A stretch of DNA of 64,000 nucleotides from Phyllobacterium sophorae (lineage in GTDB: Bacteria; Pseudomonadota; Alphaproteobacteria; Rhizobiales; Rhizobiaceae): assembly GCF_003010965.1 (NCBI RefSeq), contig NZ_PGGM01000013.1, positions 124,001 through 188,000 of the forward strand, read 5' to 3'. The translations under genes were made by a program, and so were the position numbers. Below, piece after piece: positions 17,276 through 26,191 of this stretch; position 1 is the stretch's first letter; every line of letters starts with the position of its first letter. The notes below the pieces were generated by a model. The model did no database searches, was not told where the DNA came from, and was given only the letters and a program-made list of their open reading frames with translations.

Positions 17276-18292
17276 TCATGCCGGCAACTGCTTCTTGCCG
17301 CGAAAACGGTACAGGAGCAGCGCAACGCCAACGAGCGCCATGAGAATGCCGGCAAGACGCACCGGGCCATGCTGCGCCGAGGCAAGCGCACAGGCGCCGA
17401 GAACAAGATTGAGCGCTCCAACGCTCAGGATGACTTGCCACACCGTCCAGCCCGAACGTTTGGCCACCTGGTAGGCGTGCCGGGAATGGGCGGCAAGGAT
17501 GTTCTCGCCTGCAGCAAGCCGCATCAGCAGTGTCGATGTTGCATCGGCGATGAAGAAGAGCGGCAGGATCAGCCCTGCCCAGACCGACATGTCTCGAGCT
17601 ACGAGGAAGAATGCGAGGCCGCTCAGAAGGCCAACGGGCAGGCTGCCGGAATCGCCCATAAAAACCTTTGCTTTCGGCCGGTTGAAGACGGCGAAACCAG
17701 CAAGGCTGCCAGCAATCGACGCAGCGAGATTGCCCGTGCCAAGTGCGGTAAGCCCAAACGCAGAAAAGCCAGCCAGCAGCGCCAGAGGTATGCCGAGACC
17801 GGAGACGACCATCAGGTCGAGGCCATCCATGAAGTTGGTCAGATTGATGAAATAGACAAGTGCCAGCACAAGGAGGCCACGCTCCAGAAAAAGCGGCAAA
17901 AGGTCGGGCAGCAGGCGGAAATCCGGGCCAAGGCCATAGACGGCAATGGCGGAAGCAAGGAGCTGCGATACGAGCCGGATGCTCTCCGGCAGATGATGGC
18001 GGTCGTCGAGGAAACCGGTAATCCACAGCAGAAGGGCGGCAATGGTTGCGGTGACCACAAATTGGCGGTCGAGCCCGTTCTCCGGTGCATAAATCCAGAG
18101 AGATATGAGAATCGCTGGGACAATGGCCAGACCACCAAGCTGCCTCGCGGCCTGGGTGTGATTGGAGCGTTCTGTAACCGCCGCGCCAAGGAAATCAGCC
18201 GGGAGGAGGCGCATGACGATCGCCAGCAGCACCGCGCTTGCAATGGCGGTGACGAGAAAAGAAGAAATGATTGTAGCCAATGCTGGATCCAC
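17276..18292 (-). CDS. Undecaprenyl-phosphate sugar-1-phosphate transferase (WecA/MraY family)
   Basis: A 338-residue multi-pass membrane enzyme that transfers a sugar-1-phosphate to the lipid carrier, the first step of O-antigen or exopolysaccharide assembly. About ten hydrophobic helices are visible. The catalytic loops are TNFMDGLDLMVV and KVFMGDSGSLPVG, and the C-terminal cytoplasmic motif is HSRHAYQVAKRSGW. The predicted start is GTG at 18292; no better ATG is available without losing the first helix. The sugar specificity is unknown. It is transcribed towards the glycosyltransferase gene. Confidence 0.85.
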   Translation of the reverse strand: MDPALATIISSFLVTAIASAVLLAIVMRLLPADFLGAAVTERSNHTQAARQLGGLAIVPAILISLWIYAPENGLDRQFVVTATIAALLLWITGFLDDRHHLPESIRLVSQLLASAIAVYGLGPDFRLLPDLLPLFLERGLLVLALVYFINLTNFMDGLDLMVVSGLGIPLALLAGFSAFGLTALGTGNLAASIAGSLAGFAVFNRPKAKVFMGDSGSLPVGLLSGLAFFLVARDMSVWAGLILPLFFIADATSTLLMRLAAGENILAAHSRHAYQVAKRSGWTVWQVILSVGALNLVLGACALASAQHGPVRLAGILMALVGVALLLYRFRGKKQLPA

Positions 18293-18335
18293 GTCCTTAT
18301 TCCCAGGGCTTGCTCAGAGATGGCACTTAGCACTG

Positions 18336-18363
18336 TTGGAAAATATCTGAAAAGCGTTATTGT
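18336..18363 (+). promoter_or_regulatory. Possible promoter of candidate small RNA
   Basis: TTGGAA at 18336-18341 and TATTGT at 18358-18363 are separated by 16 bases. They would place a transcript start near 18370, just before the first hairpin of the candidate small RNA. The match to consensus is weak. Confidence 0.3.
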
Positions 18364-18364
18364 G

Positions 18365-18458
18365 GACTTGGTCAGGAGGCAGGCTGAAGCCCACCTCCAA
18401 ACCTAAGACAATGCAAATGAGACCCGTACCTTGAGTGTCCAGCTCGTACGGGTCTTTT
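18365..18458 (+). ncRNA. Candidate trans-acting small RNA
   Basis: Two stable hairpins lie in about 90 bases of otherwise gene-free DNA. The first pairs GGAGG (18375-18379) with CCTCC (18394-18398) and, inside, GGC with GCC around a TGAA loop. The second pairs GACCCGTAC (18421-18429) with GTACGGGTC (18446-18454) and is followed by TTTT, so it reads as a Rho-independent terminator. Size and layout are like alphaproteobacterial small RNAs such as the suhB/mmgR (ar8) family. That family assignment is only a guess from memory of the layout. A covariance-model search with RF00519 and other Rhizobiales models would decide. Confidence 0.4.
18421..18458 (+). terminator. Rho-independent terminator
   Basis: A nine-base perfect stem, GACCCGTAC with GTACGGGTC, has a 16-base loop and four T residues after it. 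No protein gene on the plus strand ends here, so it most likely ends the candidate small RNA. Confidence 0.6.
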
Positions 18459-18807
18459 GCAATTCCAGGGTGATGCTTAGTGGTAGATACCACATTCGCT
18501 TCACTCCAAGTTTTGACAGCATATTGGCCGTATGCCTCAGCCAGGGAGACCCATCCCCCTGATTGCACCGGCTGGCACAGTGCTGCTGCTTCGCCGCCAA
18601 AACTCAACTTTGCCCCCAGCCTATCTCTATGCATCTCTGAATAGAATCCCGACTTAAGTCCAATGTCCGGTCCCGGCATTCATGAAAATTATGCGGAAAC
18701 AATTGTGAAGAGCGACAAACTGGCCGATCATTCGCATTGCGCAAGCTGGAACCAGAGGTTATAAGGCCGCGCTATCACGCGGAAAATTCAAATCGGCGAT
18801 GATATTT

Positions 18808-18882
18808 TGGGGCGTAGCCAAGTGGTAAGGCAGCGGTTTTTGGTACCGCCATTCGGAGGTTCGAACCCTCCCGCCCCAGCCA
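18808..18882 (+). tRNA. tRNA-Gln (anticodon TTG)
   Basis: The acceptor stem TGGGGCG pairs with CGCCCCA. The D arm and the anticodon stem GCGGT/ACCGC enclose the loop TTTTGGT, giving anticodon TTG. The T arm is GGAGG TTCGAAC CCTCC. The discriminator G and the CCA tail are encoded. All parts are standard. Confidence 0.95.
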
Positions 18883-19015
18883 AATCTTTCTCTTCCACGA
18901 TTTCCGGACTATTGCGCTCAAACGCATTCCACAGCGATGTGACGTGTCAGGCGTTTCTTTCGCGGAAATCATTGATATAGAACATTGCCCAACAGCTTCG
19001 AGGAGGAAGACCATC

Positions 19016-19945
19016 ATGGCACATCGTATCGCCGTCGTCGGCAGCAACATGACCGATCTCGTCACATCGATCATCCGCATGCCTGCACCGGGCGAAACGC
19101 TGGAAGCACCGTCATTCTTCATGGGGTTCGGCGGAAAGGGCGCCAATCAGGCGGTGGCCGCGGCAAGACTTGGCGCCGACGTGATGATGCTCACCAAGGT
19201 CGGTGACGATGTCTTCGGTCAAAGCACGATCAAGAACCTCAAAGACAATGGCGTCGACATCTCCCATGTCGGCATTGTTGCCGGCAAGTCGAGCGGTGTT
19301 GCGCCGATCTTTGTCGACGAGAGCGGCGAGAATTCCATCCTCATCATCAAGGGCGCGAACAATGAACTCAAGCCCGCCGATATCGACGCGGCGGCGGAAG
19401 ATCTGAAGGGCTGCGATCTTATCCTGATGCAATTGGAAGTGCCGCTGGAGACGGTCTACCACACGATTGCCTTTGCCGATCGCCATGGCATCGAGACGAT
19501 CCTCAATCCGGCGCCAGCCGCGCCCGATCTCGATCCGAAGCAGGTCGTCAAGGCAACGTTCCTCGTTCCCAACGAAACAGAGCTTGCCCTTCTGACCGGC
19601 ATGCCGACCGGTACCGATGCCGAGATCGAAACGGCGGCTCGCTCGCTGATCGACAAGGGCATACGGACCGTCATCGTCACGCTGGGCTCGCGTGGCGCCC
19701 GGCTTATCACTGCAGATATCTCGACGCTCATCGAACCGCTCAGGGTCAAGCCGAAGGACACGACAGGGGCAGGCGATGCATTCATCGGCAGCTTCGCGCG
19801 GTATTATGTGGAAAGCCGTGAACTCGAGGCTTCCCTCCGAAAAGCGGCGCTCTATGCGGGCGATTCCATTACACGCGAAGGCACGCAGAAGTCCTATGCG
19901 ACGGCCAAGGAGTTTGACGGATTCGTTGCGCGCCTTCAGCCATAG
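19016..19945 (+). CDS. rbsK: Ribokinase
   Basis: A 309-residue PfkB-family sugar kinase, expected to phosphorylate ribose at C5. The substrate-binding region GFGGKGANQAVAAARLGADV is near residue 40. The ATP/anion-hole motif DTTGAGDAFIGSF, with the catalytic Asp, is near residue 250. The ATG at 19016 follows a perfect AGGAGGAAG site; a longer frame from 18944 has no support. No ribose transporter is adjacent, so substrate is inferred from family resemblance; another pentose or nucleoside is possible. The tRNA-Gln gene lies 130 bases upstream. Confidence 0.85.
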   Translation: MAHRIAVVGSNMTDLVTSIIRMPAPGETLEAPSFFMGFGGKGANQAVAAARLGADVMMLTKVGDDVFGQSTIKNLKDNGVDISHVGIVAGKSSGVAPIFVDESGENSILIIKGANNELKPADIDAAAEDLKGCDLILMQLEVPLETVYHTIAFADRHGIETILNPAPAAPDLDPKQVVKATFLVPNETELALLTGMPTGTDAEIETAARSLIDKGIRTVIVTLGSRGARLITADISTLIEPLRVKPKDTTGAGDAFIGSFARYYVESRELEASLRKAALYAGDSITREGTQKSYATAKEFDGFVARLQP

Positions 19946-19969
19946 AACAGCGCTAAGCTTGTTCTATGG
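19940..19969. terminator. Bidirectional hairpin between convergent genes
   Basis: CCATAGAACA (19940-19949) and TGTTCTATGG (19960-19969) form a ten-base perfect stem. It overlaps the stop codons of both the ribokinase and the convergent cyclase gene. No T tract follows on either side, so termination efficiency is uncertain. Confidence 0.5.
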
Positions 19970-21892
19970 CGTCTTCGGCGACTTGTCCTGGTCCGCACTG
20001 CATTCTTCCAGCCGCACAGGCTTGGTGAGTTTCGCCAGCGCTTCCGGCGTGGCGCAGGGCGGGAAACCAGCGAGCCGCATGGTCTCGATATGTCGCTGGT
20101 GCTCGGCAGCACTGAAGGCCTGGTCATTGGAAATCGCTTCGATGGTAAGGTCCGGGTAACGCTGGAGGGCTTCCTTGACGGTTGCCTCCGCCTCTGCCTT
20201 CCGGCCGAGAACCGCAAGGATGCCGGCGCGTTCGGCCCAAGCGTATTTGCTGTAATTGTCGGGAGTCTGGCGCTCCATCACCTTCAGCGCGTCTTCGTAG
20301 CGGCCGGCCATAAAATAGGCATAGCGCAGGCCGCCGCTTGCCCACGGCTTATAGTTGGGGTTGAGCCGAACCGCGCGATCAGCCAGTTCCGCCCCAAGCG
20401 CCGGCTCACCGAAAGCGCTCGCCCAGCTAAGATAGTTGGTGAGAACCGTAAAAGAACCAGGATTGAGCCGCAGCGCGATGTCGAGTTCAGTCTTGGCTCG
20501 GCCGAACTCCCCGTTATGGGCGAGTATCTCACCGAGCGCGGCACGCGTGGCGTCATCGTTCGGGTCCAGCGCCACGGCGCGTTCAGCCGCTTCCATTGCC
20601 GCCCGGTTCGAACCTTCCCAGTCGGCACCATAATTTGCAGCCATACTATACGACTCAGCGAGACTGGACCAAGCCCGGGCGTAGCCCGGGTCGATGGCGA
20701 CCGCCTTTTTGAGAATTTCGGTCGACTCCGCAACGCTCTCAGCGGTCGGGCTAAGCTGCTTCTCGACTCCCAGAAGGGTGAGTTCGTAGGCTGTCAAACT
20801 CTGCGGCTGTTTTCGCCTCGCGACACCGAGGTCAGCGTTCTTGATCGGACCCGTGGTCATTTCGAGCTGACTGGAAATATGATTCGCGATTTCGGTTTGA
20901 ACAGCGAAAAAGTCTTGCTCGGGTCTGTCCCAACTCTGCGACCAAACGTGCGCGCCAGTCGTCGTGTCGATGAGCTGTGCTGTGGCGCGGATGCGCTCGT
21001 CCTGGCGCTGGATCGAGCCTTCCAGCACATAGCGGACTTTCAGATCGCGTCCGATCTGCCGCACGTCCGCCGACTTGCCCTTGTAGAGTTCAGTCGAATT
21101 GCGGGCAATCACATCGAACTCGCGCATGCGGGAAAGATCGGTAATGACGTCTTCGGTCAAACCGTCGGCGAGCCGCGCGCTCGCAGCATCGCCGCCGTAG
21201 TTGTCAAAAGGCAGGACCGCAATCGACGGCTTGGCGCTGACGATTGCAGCCGGCCAGAATTGCCAAGTGCCTGCCGCGAGAAGGAAGGCAAGAATTGCGG
21301 CCAGTATCCCCATCATCGCCGGGCGCGGGAGCATCTTGGCGCGCAGGCGCGGCGCTTTCTTGCCATCGAGCCGCACGCGATAGACGCGCACGGGCCTCGC
21401 GATATTTTTCACATGCTGCTCGCCGACGAAATCGAGGGGGAAATCGAGTTTGCCCTGGAGATGGTCGAAGGCTGTGCCCGATATCAGCACGCCCCCTGGC
21501 GCGCACAACTGCTCAAGCCGCGCTGCCACATTAACGCCGTCGCCATACACATCGCCTTCCAGCAGCACCACATCGCCCAGGTTCACCCCGATGCGCAGCA
21601 CCAACCGATCAGGTTCAGCCAATCTGGCATTGCGCGAGCCCATGCCCTTCTGGATCTCAGCGGCGCAGGCGACCGCGTCAACAACGCTGTCGAAGGCGAC
21701 AAGCGTGCCATCGCCCATCAGCTTAACGGTGCGGCCGTGGTGCCGAGCGATGGCGGGATCGATCAAATCGGCGCGCATGGTTCTTAATCGCGCGATGGTG
21801 CCGGCCTCGTCGGCCTCCATCGCTCTCGAATAGCCAACGATATCTGCTGCCAGGATCGCCAGCAGCTTCCGATCAAGCGGGGGAACCTCCAT
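19964..21892 (-). CDS. Class III adenylate cyclase with TolB-like and TPR regions
   Basis: A 642-residue signalling protein. Residues about 8-180 form a class III nucleotide cyclase domain with both metal-binding sites visible (ILAADIVGYSRAM and KLMGDGTLVAF), so cyclic AMP synthesis is plausible. One membrane helix near residues 195-215 follows. The periplasmic or distal part begins with a TolB-like segment (PSIAVLPFDNYGGD, LADGLTEDVITDLSR, YVLEGSIQRQ). It ends with about five TPR-like repeats rich in Ala and Leu. This architecture is repeated many times in rhizobial genomes, with largely unknown inputs. It converges with ribokinase and has no other gene in its transcript. Confidence 0.88.
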   Translation of the reverse strand: MEVPPLDRKLLAILAADIVGYSRAMEADEAGTIARLRTMRADLIDPAIARHHGRTVKLMGDGTLVAFDSVVDAVACAAEIQKGMGSRNARLAEPDRLVLRIGVNLGDVVLLEGDVYGDGVNVAARLEQLCAPGGVLISGTAFDHLQGKLDFPLDFVGEQHVKNIARPVRVYRVRLDGKKAPRLRAKMLPRPAMMGILAAILAFLLAAGTWQFWPAAIVSAKPSIAVLPFDNYGGDAASARLADGLTEDVITDLSRMREFDVIARNSTELYKGKSADVRQIGRDLKVRYVLEGSIQRQDERIRATAQLIDTTTGAHVWSQSWDRPEQDFFAVQTEIANHISSQLEMTTGPIKNADLGVARRKQPQSLTAYELTLLGVEKQLSPTAESVAESTEILKKAVAIDPGYARAWSSLAESYSMAANYGADWEGSNRAAMEAAERAVALDPNDDATRAALGEILAHNGEFGRAKTELDIALRLNPGSFTVLTNYLSWASAFGEPALGAELADRAVRLNPNYKPWASGGLRYAYFMAGRYEDALKVMERQTPDNYSKYAWAERAGILAVLGRKAEAEATVKEALQRYPDLTIEAISNDQAFSAAEHQRHIETMRLAGFPPCATPEALAKLTKPVRLEECSADQDKSPKTP

Positions 21893-22315
21893 GTCGCACC
21901 CCTTCAGAACAAGAGCGTGAGTCTATACCTGTCGAAGTGTCGTGGCCAGCAGAGGCAAACATCACGGAGGAAGCGTTCTTGCTCTTGCCAGACAGCGTCC
22001 ATTGACAAGACGGTCGATCCTGCTAATCTCTACTAATCGAGTAGTGATAAAGCGCTGGATGAATTTTCCACGGACGGCGGGTTTTAAAAAAGCCCGACGC
22101 CGACTTCGTCGTTCAGTGGAATAGCGTTCTGATATTTTGTCTTTCGCGGCAATAAATTGGCGCGGATTTCGCTCGCCTTGTGAAACCATCCTTTTCTTAA
22201 TGTTTCCCCTTCCACTATGTTGGCCGCACGTACCGGCACGTCGTTTGATGCCGAAAATTTGGATCGATGTTTGTTGCCTGGCTGATACCCTGCAACACAG
22301 TGGATAGTGATTTTC
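21893..22315. other. Leader region between cyclase and cysD
   Basis: These 423 bases hold a candidate promoter (22002-22029), and CTACT/AGTAG form a small inverted repeat at 22030-22044. No convincing gene is visible; a long minus-strand frame overlaps cysD and is not called. A leader of nearly 300 bases between promoter and cysD could carry control elements. Confidence 0.5.
22002..22029 (+). promoter_or_regulatory. Candidate sigma-70-type promoter upstream of cysD
   Basis: TTGACA (22002-22007) and TAATCT (22024-22029) are separated by 16 bases. The -35 match is perfect and the -10 match is partial. It reads toward cysD, about 285 bases away. Confidence 0.45.
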
Positions 22316-23221
22316 ATGACCAAGAACCTGACGCATCTGCAGCGTCTTGAAGCCGAAGCAATTCATATTTTCCGTGAGGTCGCGGCGACATTTTCCAATC
22401 CGGTGATGCTCTATTCCATCGGCAAGGATTCGTCCGTCATGTTGCATCTGGCGATGAAGGCGTTTTATCCGGCCAAGCCGCCATTTCCGTTCCTGCACGT
22501 CGATAGTAAGTGGAAATTCAAGGAGATGATCGCGTTTCGTGATTCAGAAGCTCAGCGTCTCGGCTTCGATCTGCTCGTCCACAGCAACCAGGAAGGCATC
22601 GAGCAGGGCATCAGCCCGTTCGAGCATGGTTCCAACACGCACACTCACATCATGAAGACGGTAGCGCTCAGGCAGGCGCTCGACAAATACGGTTTCGATG
22701 CGGCATTCGGCGGCGCGCGGCGCGACGAGGAGAAGTCCCGGGCCAAGGAGCGCATTTTCTCGTTCCGCAACGCCCAGCACTCCTGGGATCCGAAAAACCA
22801 GCGGCCGGAAATGTGGAAGATCTACAACACGCGCGTCGCCAAAGGCGAATCGATCCGGGTATTTCCGATCTCCAACTGGACCGAACTGGACATCTGGCAG
22901 TACATCATGCAGGAGGAAATCCCGATCGTACCCCTGTATTTTTCCGCGTCACGTCCGGTGGTGGAACGGGACGGGATGCTGATCATGCGCGACGATGAGC
23001 GGATGAAAATGCTGCCGGGCGAAGTGCTGCAGGAGAAGATGGTACGCTTCCGTACGCTTGGCTGTTATCCGCTGACCGGTGCTGTTGAGTCGGATGCGGC
23101 GACATTGCCCGAGATCGTCAGCGAAATGCTGGTTTCCCGCACCTCCGAACGGCAGGGCCGCATGATCGACAAGGACGAGGCCGGTTCGATGGAAAAGAAG
23201 AAGCGTGAGGGCTATTTCTGA
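22316..23221 (+). CDS. cysD: Sulfate adenylyltransferase subunit 2 CysD
   Basis: A 301-residue ATP sulfurylase catalytic subunit that makes adenosine 5'-phosphosulfate from sulfate and ATP. The PP-loop motif [14 protein letters not shown] is near residue 38. [15 protein letters not shown] and the [10 protein letters not shown] segment are typical, and the C-terminus EKKKREGYF is the normal end. The ATG at 22316 gives [18 protein letters not shown] as in homologues. The stop overlaps the ATG of cysNC (TGATG). Confidence 0.96.
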   Translation: MTKNLTHLQRLEAEAIHIFREVAATFSNPVMLYSIGKDSSVMLHLAMKAFYPAKPPFPFLHVDSKWKFKEMIAFRDSEAQRLGFDLLVHSNQEGIEQGISPFEHGSNTHTHIMKTVALRQALDKYGFDAAFGGARRDEEKSRAKERIFSFRNAQHSWDPKNQRPEMWKIYNTRVAKGESIRVFPISNWTELDIWQYIMQEEIPIVPLYFSASRPVVERDGMLIMRDDERMKMLPGEVLQEKMVRFRTLGCYPLTGAVESDAATLPEIVSEMLVSRTSERQGRMIDKDEAGSMEKKKREGYF

Positions 23222-25170
23222 TGTCTAAATTGGCCCAAGTCGAGATTTCACCTGCAATGTCAGCCGCCGAAGAGATCAGCGCCTATATGGCCGAACAGGA
23301 GAAGAAATCGCTGCTGCGCTTTCTCACTTGCGGTTCCGTCGATGACGGCAAGTCCACGCTGATCGGCCGGCTGCTCTACGACACCAAGCTGATCTTCGAG
23401 GATCAACTGGCGGCGCTCACCAATGACAGCCGCAAGCACGGCACCAATGGCGAGGATATCGATTTCGCCTTGCTCGTCGACGGTCTCGAAGCCGAGCGCG
23501 AACAGGGCATCACCATCGATGTCGCCTATCGCTTCTTCTCGACGCCGAAGCGCAAATTCATCGTTGCCGACACGCCGGGGCACGAGCAATATACCCGCAA
23601 CATGGCCACCGGTGCGTCGACTGCCGATCTCGCGATTGTTCTCGTCGATGCGCGGCAGGGTATCTTGCGCCAGACGCGGCGGCACAGTTTCATCGCGTCG
23701 CTGCTCGGCATTCGCAACATTGTGCTTGCCGTCAACAAGATCGATCTGGTCGATTATTCGCAAGACATCTTCGACGCGATTGTCGCGGATTATCAAGCGT
23801 TTGCGAGCAAGCTTGGATTCAACACAATACAGGCAATCCCGCTGTCGGCGCGCTTTGGCGACAATGTGATCGGCCCATCTGCCAACCTTCCCTGGTACAA
23901 GGGACCGGCACTGCTGCAGCATCTGGAGAACGTGCCGCTGGACAGCGCCGATGCCGCGCGTCCCTTCCGCTTCCCCGTTCAGTTCGTCAACCGGCCCAAT
24001 CTTGATTTCCGTGGGTTTGCCGGCACGATCGCCTCAGGCACGGTCTCGCCGGGAGACGAGGTTGTCGTCGCAAAATCCGGCAAGTCTTCCCGGGTCAAGC
24101 GCATCGTTACATGGGACGGCGATCTCGAAAAGGCCAGCGAAGGTCAGGCGGTCACGATTGTGCTCGATGACGAGATCGAGGTATCGCGCGGCAATATGCT
24201 GGTGGCTCCCGAAGCGCGGCCGGAAGTAGCGGACCAGTTTGCCGCCCATCTGGTATGGTTTGCCGAACACGCGCTGATTCCGGGCCGGTCCTATATCCTG
24301 CGGACCGAGACCGACCAGGTGACTGCGACCGTCACCGACCTCAAACATCGAATCGATATCAATACGTTTGCCGAGGTTGCGGCCAAATCGCTTGACCTGA
24401 ATGAAGTGGGCGTCTGCAATATCTCGACGCAGGAGCCCATCGCGTTTGATTCCTACAAGTCGAACCGCTCGACTGGCTCGTTCATCCTGATCGATCGCCT
24501 GACCAATGCAACAGTTGGCGCCGGGATGATCGATTTCGCCCTGCGCCGTGCGTCCAATGTGCATTGGCAGGCGCTGGACGTCGACAAGGCATCGCGCGCA
24601 GCGCAGAAGGACCAGAAGCCGGCCGTGCTGTGGTTCACCGGGCTTTCCGGATCGGGCAAGTCGACCATCGCTAATCTCGTCGAGAAGCGGCTGTCCTCGC
24701 TGGGCAAGCACACTTATATCCTCGATGGCGATAATGTGCGCCACGGCCTTAACCGCGATCTCGGCTTCACCGAAGAAGACCGGGTGGAAAATATTCGCCG
24801 CGTCGGCGAAGTGGCGAAGCTGATGGTGGATGCGGGCCTGATCGTGCTGGTCTCGTTCATTTCGCCCTTTGTCACCGAGCGCCGGATGGTGCGCGAATTG
24901 CTGAGCGATGGCGAGTTCATGGAAATCTTCGTCGACACGCCGTTCGAGGAATGCGCCCGGCGCGATCCGAAGGGGCTCTATGCCAAGGCACTGCGCGGCG
25001 AGATCAAGAATTTCACTGGCGTGGATTCGCCCTACGAGCCCCCGGAAAATCCGGAGCTGCACCTGAAGACTGTGGGCCGGACGACGGAAGAGCTTGCTTC
25101 GGAGGTCGAAAAGCTGCTCACTGAACACGGCATCATCTTCAATTACGATCAAAGTTCGTGGTCGATTTAA
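23221..25170 (+). CDS. cysNC: Bifunctional sulfate adenylyltransferase subunit 1/APS kinase CysNC
   Basis: A 649-residue fusion. Residues about 25-445 are the CysN GTPase that drives ATP sulfurylase, with [17 protein letters not shown] and NKIDL as nucleotide-binding motifs. Residues about 455-649 are the CysC adenylylsulfate kinase, with GLSGSGKST as P-loop and [17 protein letters not shown] as substrate region. Together with CysD it converts sulfate to PAPS. This fused form (as in NodQ) is common in rhizobia. A palindromic repeat follows nine bases after the stop, before cysQ. Confidence 0.96.
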   Translation: MSKLAQVEISPAMSAAEEISAYMAEQEKKSLLRFLTCGSVDDGKSTLIGRLLYDTKLIFEDQLAALTNDSRKHGTNGEDIDFALLVDGLEAEREQGITIDVAYRFFSTPKRKFIVADTPGHEQYTRNMATGASTADLAIVLVDARQGILRQTRRHSFIASLLGIRNIVLAVNKIDLVDYSQDIFDAIVADYQAFASKLGFNTIQAIPLSARFGDNVIGPSANLPWYKGPALLQHLENVPLDSADAARPFRFPVQFVNRPNLDFRGFAGTIASGTVSPGDEVVVAKSGKSSRVKRIVTWDGDLEKASEGQAVTIVLDDEIEVSRGNMLVAPEARPEVADQFAAHLVWFAEHALIPGRSYILRTETDQVTATVTDLKHRIDINTFAEVAAKSLDLNEVGVCNISTQEPIAFDSYKSNRSTGSFILIDRLTNATVGAGMIDFALRRASNVHWQALDVDKASRAAQKDQKPAVLWFTGLSGSGKSTIANLVEKRLSSLGKHTYILDGDNVRHGLNRDLGFTEEDRVENIRRVGEVAKLMVDAGLIVLVSFISPFVTERRMVRELLSDGEFMEIFVDTPFEECARRDPKGLYAKALRGEIKNFTGVDSPYEPPENPELHLKTVGRTTEELASEVEKLLTEHGIIFNYDQSSWSI

Positions 25171-25178
25171 ACGCTGGC

Positions 25179-25355
25179 TATCTCTCCACTTGCGGGAGAG
25201 AAAGGATTTTCCTGGATTTAGCTTCTTTGCTAGATCCTTGGAAAATCCAAGTGAGGGGGTAGTCAGTGAGGCAAATCCCCTCTCTTGCGATTTCTGGCAC
25301 CTGAGCGAAGGGCTCAAGGTGCTGAAATCGCTTTCTCCCCCACAAGGGGGAGATA
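25179..25355. repeat. Paired-arm palindromic repeat, copy 2
   Basis: A complete element: outer TATCTCTCCACTTGCGGGAGA hairpin with A-type inner hairpin (GGATTTTCCTGG to CCTTGGAAAATCC) on the left. A short linker between GAGGGGG and CCCCTCTC follows. The B-type arm (GCGATTTCTGGCACC to GGTGCTGAAATCGC) with CCCACAAGGGGGAGATA closes the right end. It separates cysNC from cysQ on the same strand. Confidence 0.88.
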
Positions 25356-25385
25356 AACAGCGCTATAACTGGAAATCCCGTGACG

Positions 25386-26189
25386 ATGCTTTCGCAATTC
25401 AATCACTCCGCTCTGCTTCAGATCTTTGAAACCACGGCGATCGCCGCCGGGCTTGAAATCCTGCGCATCTATGAGGAAGGCTGCGACGTTGCGTTGAAGG
25501 ACGACAAGTCGCCAGTGACGGCAGCAGATCATGCGGCCGAAGCCATGATTGTCGATGCGCTGCGCCGGTTGACGCCGGATATTCCGATCGTCGCGGAAGA
25601 GGAGATCTCAGGCGGCCATGTGCCCGGCGATCTCGGCGAGCGCTTTTATCTTGTGGATCCGCTCGACGGCACGCGCGAATTCGTCAATCGCAATGGCGAT
25701 TTCACCGTCAATATCGCCCTGATCGAAAACGGCGCGCCTGTACTTGGCATCGTCTATGCGCCGGTACGAGGCTGGCTGTTCACTGGCGGTCCCGAGGGCG
25801 CCGGGGAAGTGACGGTCGATCACAACGGAACGATCGTATCGCGCAAGGCCATCTCCTGCCGGGTTGCGCCGGTACAGATGATTGCCGTTGCCAGCCGCTC
25901 GCACCGCACACCGGAGACGGACGACTATCTGAAGGATTTCAATATAGCCGACTGCGTGTCGGTCGGCTCGTCGATCAAGTTCGGTCTGCTGGCGCGGGGA
26001 GAAGCGGATATCTATCCGCGGCTCAGCCGGACGATGGAATGGGATACGGCGGCTGGCGACGCGGTGCTGCGTGCCGCGGGCGGGATAACGCTGACGCTCG
26101 ACGGCAAGCCGCTCACCTATGGCCGCCGCAACCAGGCAGAGGATGCAGATTTCGCCAACCCCAGCTTCGTGGCACGCGGGAAGCTCTAG
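25386..26189 (+). CDS. cysQ: 3'(2'),5'-Bisphosphate nucleotidase CysQ
   Basis: A 267-residue inositol-monophosphatase-fold enzyme that removes 3'-phosphoadenosine 5'-phosphate, the by-product of PAPS use. Metal-binding motifs are EEEIS (near residue 75), DPLDGTREFV (near residue 94) and MEWDTAAGDAVLRAAGG (near residue 218). The ATG at 25386 is preferred over a GTG six bases upstream. It is in line with cysD and cysNC but separated from them by the palindromic repeat, so it may be partly uncoupled in expression. Confidence 0.94.
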   Translation: MLSQFNHSALLQIFETTAIAAGLEILRIYEEGCDVALKDDKSPVTAADHAAEAMIVDALRRLTPDIPIVAEEEISGGHVPGDLGERFYLVDPLDGTREFVNRNGDFTVNIALIENGAPVLGIVYAPVRGWLFTGGPEGAGEVTVDHNGTIVSRKAISCRVAPVQMIAVASRSHRTPETDDYLKDFNIADCVSVGSSIKFGLLARGEADIYPRLSRTMEWDTAAGDAVLRAAGGITLTLDGKPLTYGRRNQAEDADFANPSFVARGKL

Positions 26190-26191
26190 AG

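Larger units (their letters stand above)
18293..18807. other. Intergenic region with a candidate small RNA
   Basis: This region of about 515 bases holds the candidate small RNA described separately (18365-18458). The rest, up to the tRNA, shows no gene. A 121-residue minus-strand frame covers the small-RNA hairpins and has no recognisable family, so it is not called. Confidence 0.5.

Noticed and set aside
17141-18406. A 421-residue plus-strand open frame
   Set aside because: It is antisense to the WecA-like gene and rich in Gly, Arg, Gln and Lys as expected for a shadow of hydrophobic coding DNA. It has no domain or ribosome-binding site.
18314-18679. A 121-residue minus-strand frame
   Set aside because: It covers the two hairpins of the candidate small RNA, has no ribosome-binding site and no known family. 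It cannot be excluded entirely.
18808-18882. tRNA-Gln as an attachment site for an integrated element
   Set aside because: No integrase gene and no repeated copy of the tRNA 3' end was found in the window.
20090-21787. A 565-residue plus-strand open frame
   Set aside because: It lies antisense inside the adenylate cyclase gene, which has clear domains; composition is that of a high-GC shadow frame.
21962-22498. A 178-residue minus-strand frame upstream of and overlapping cysD
   Set aside because: It overlaps the well-supported start of cysD and the candidate promoter, and has no recognisable domain.
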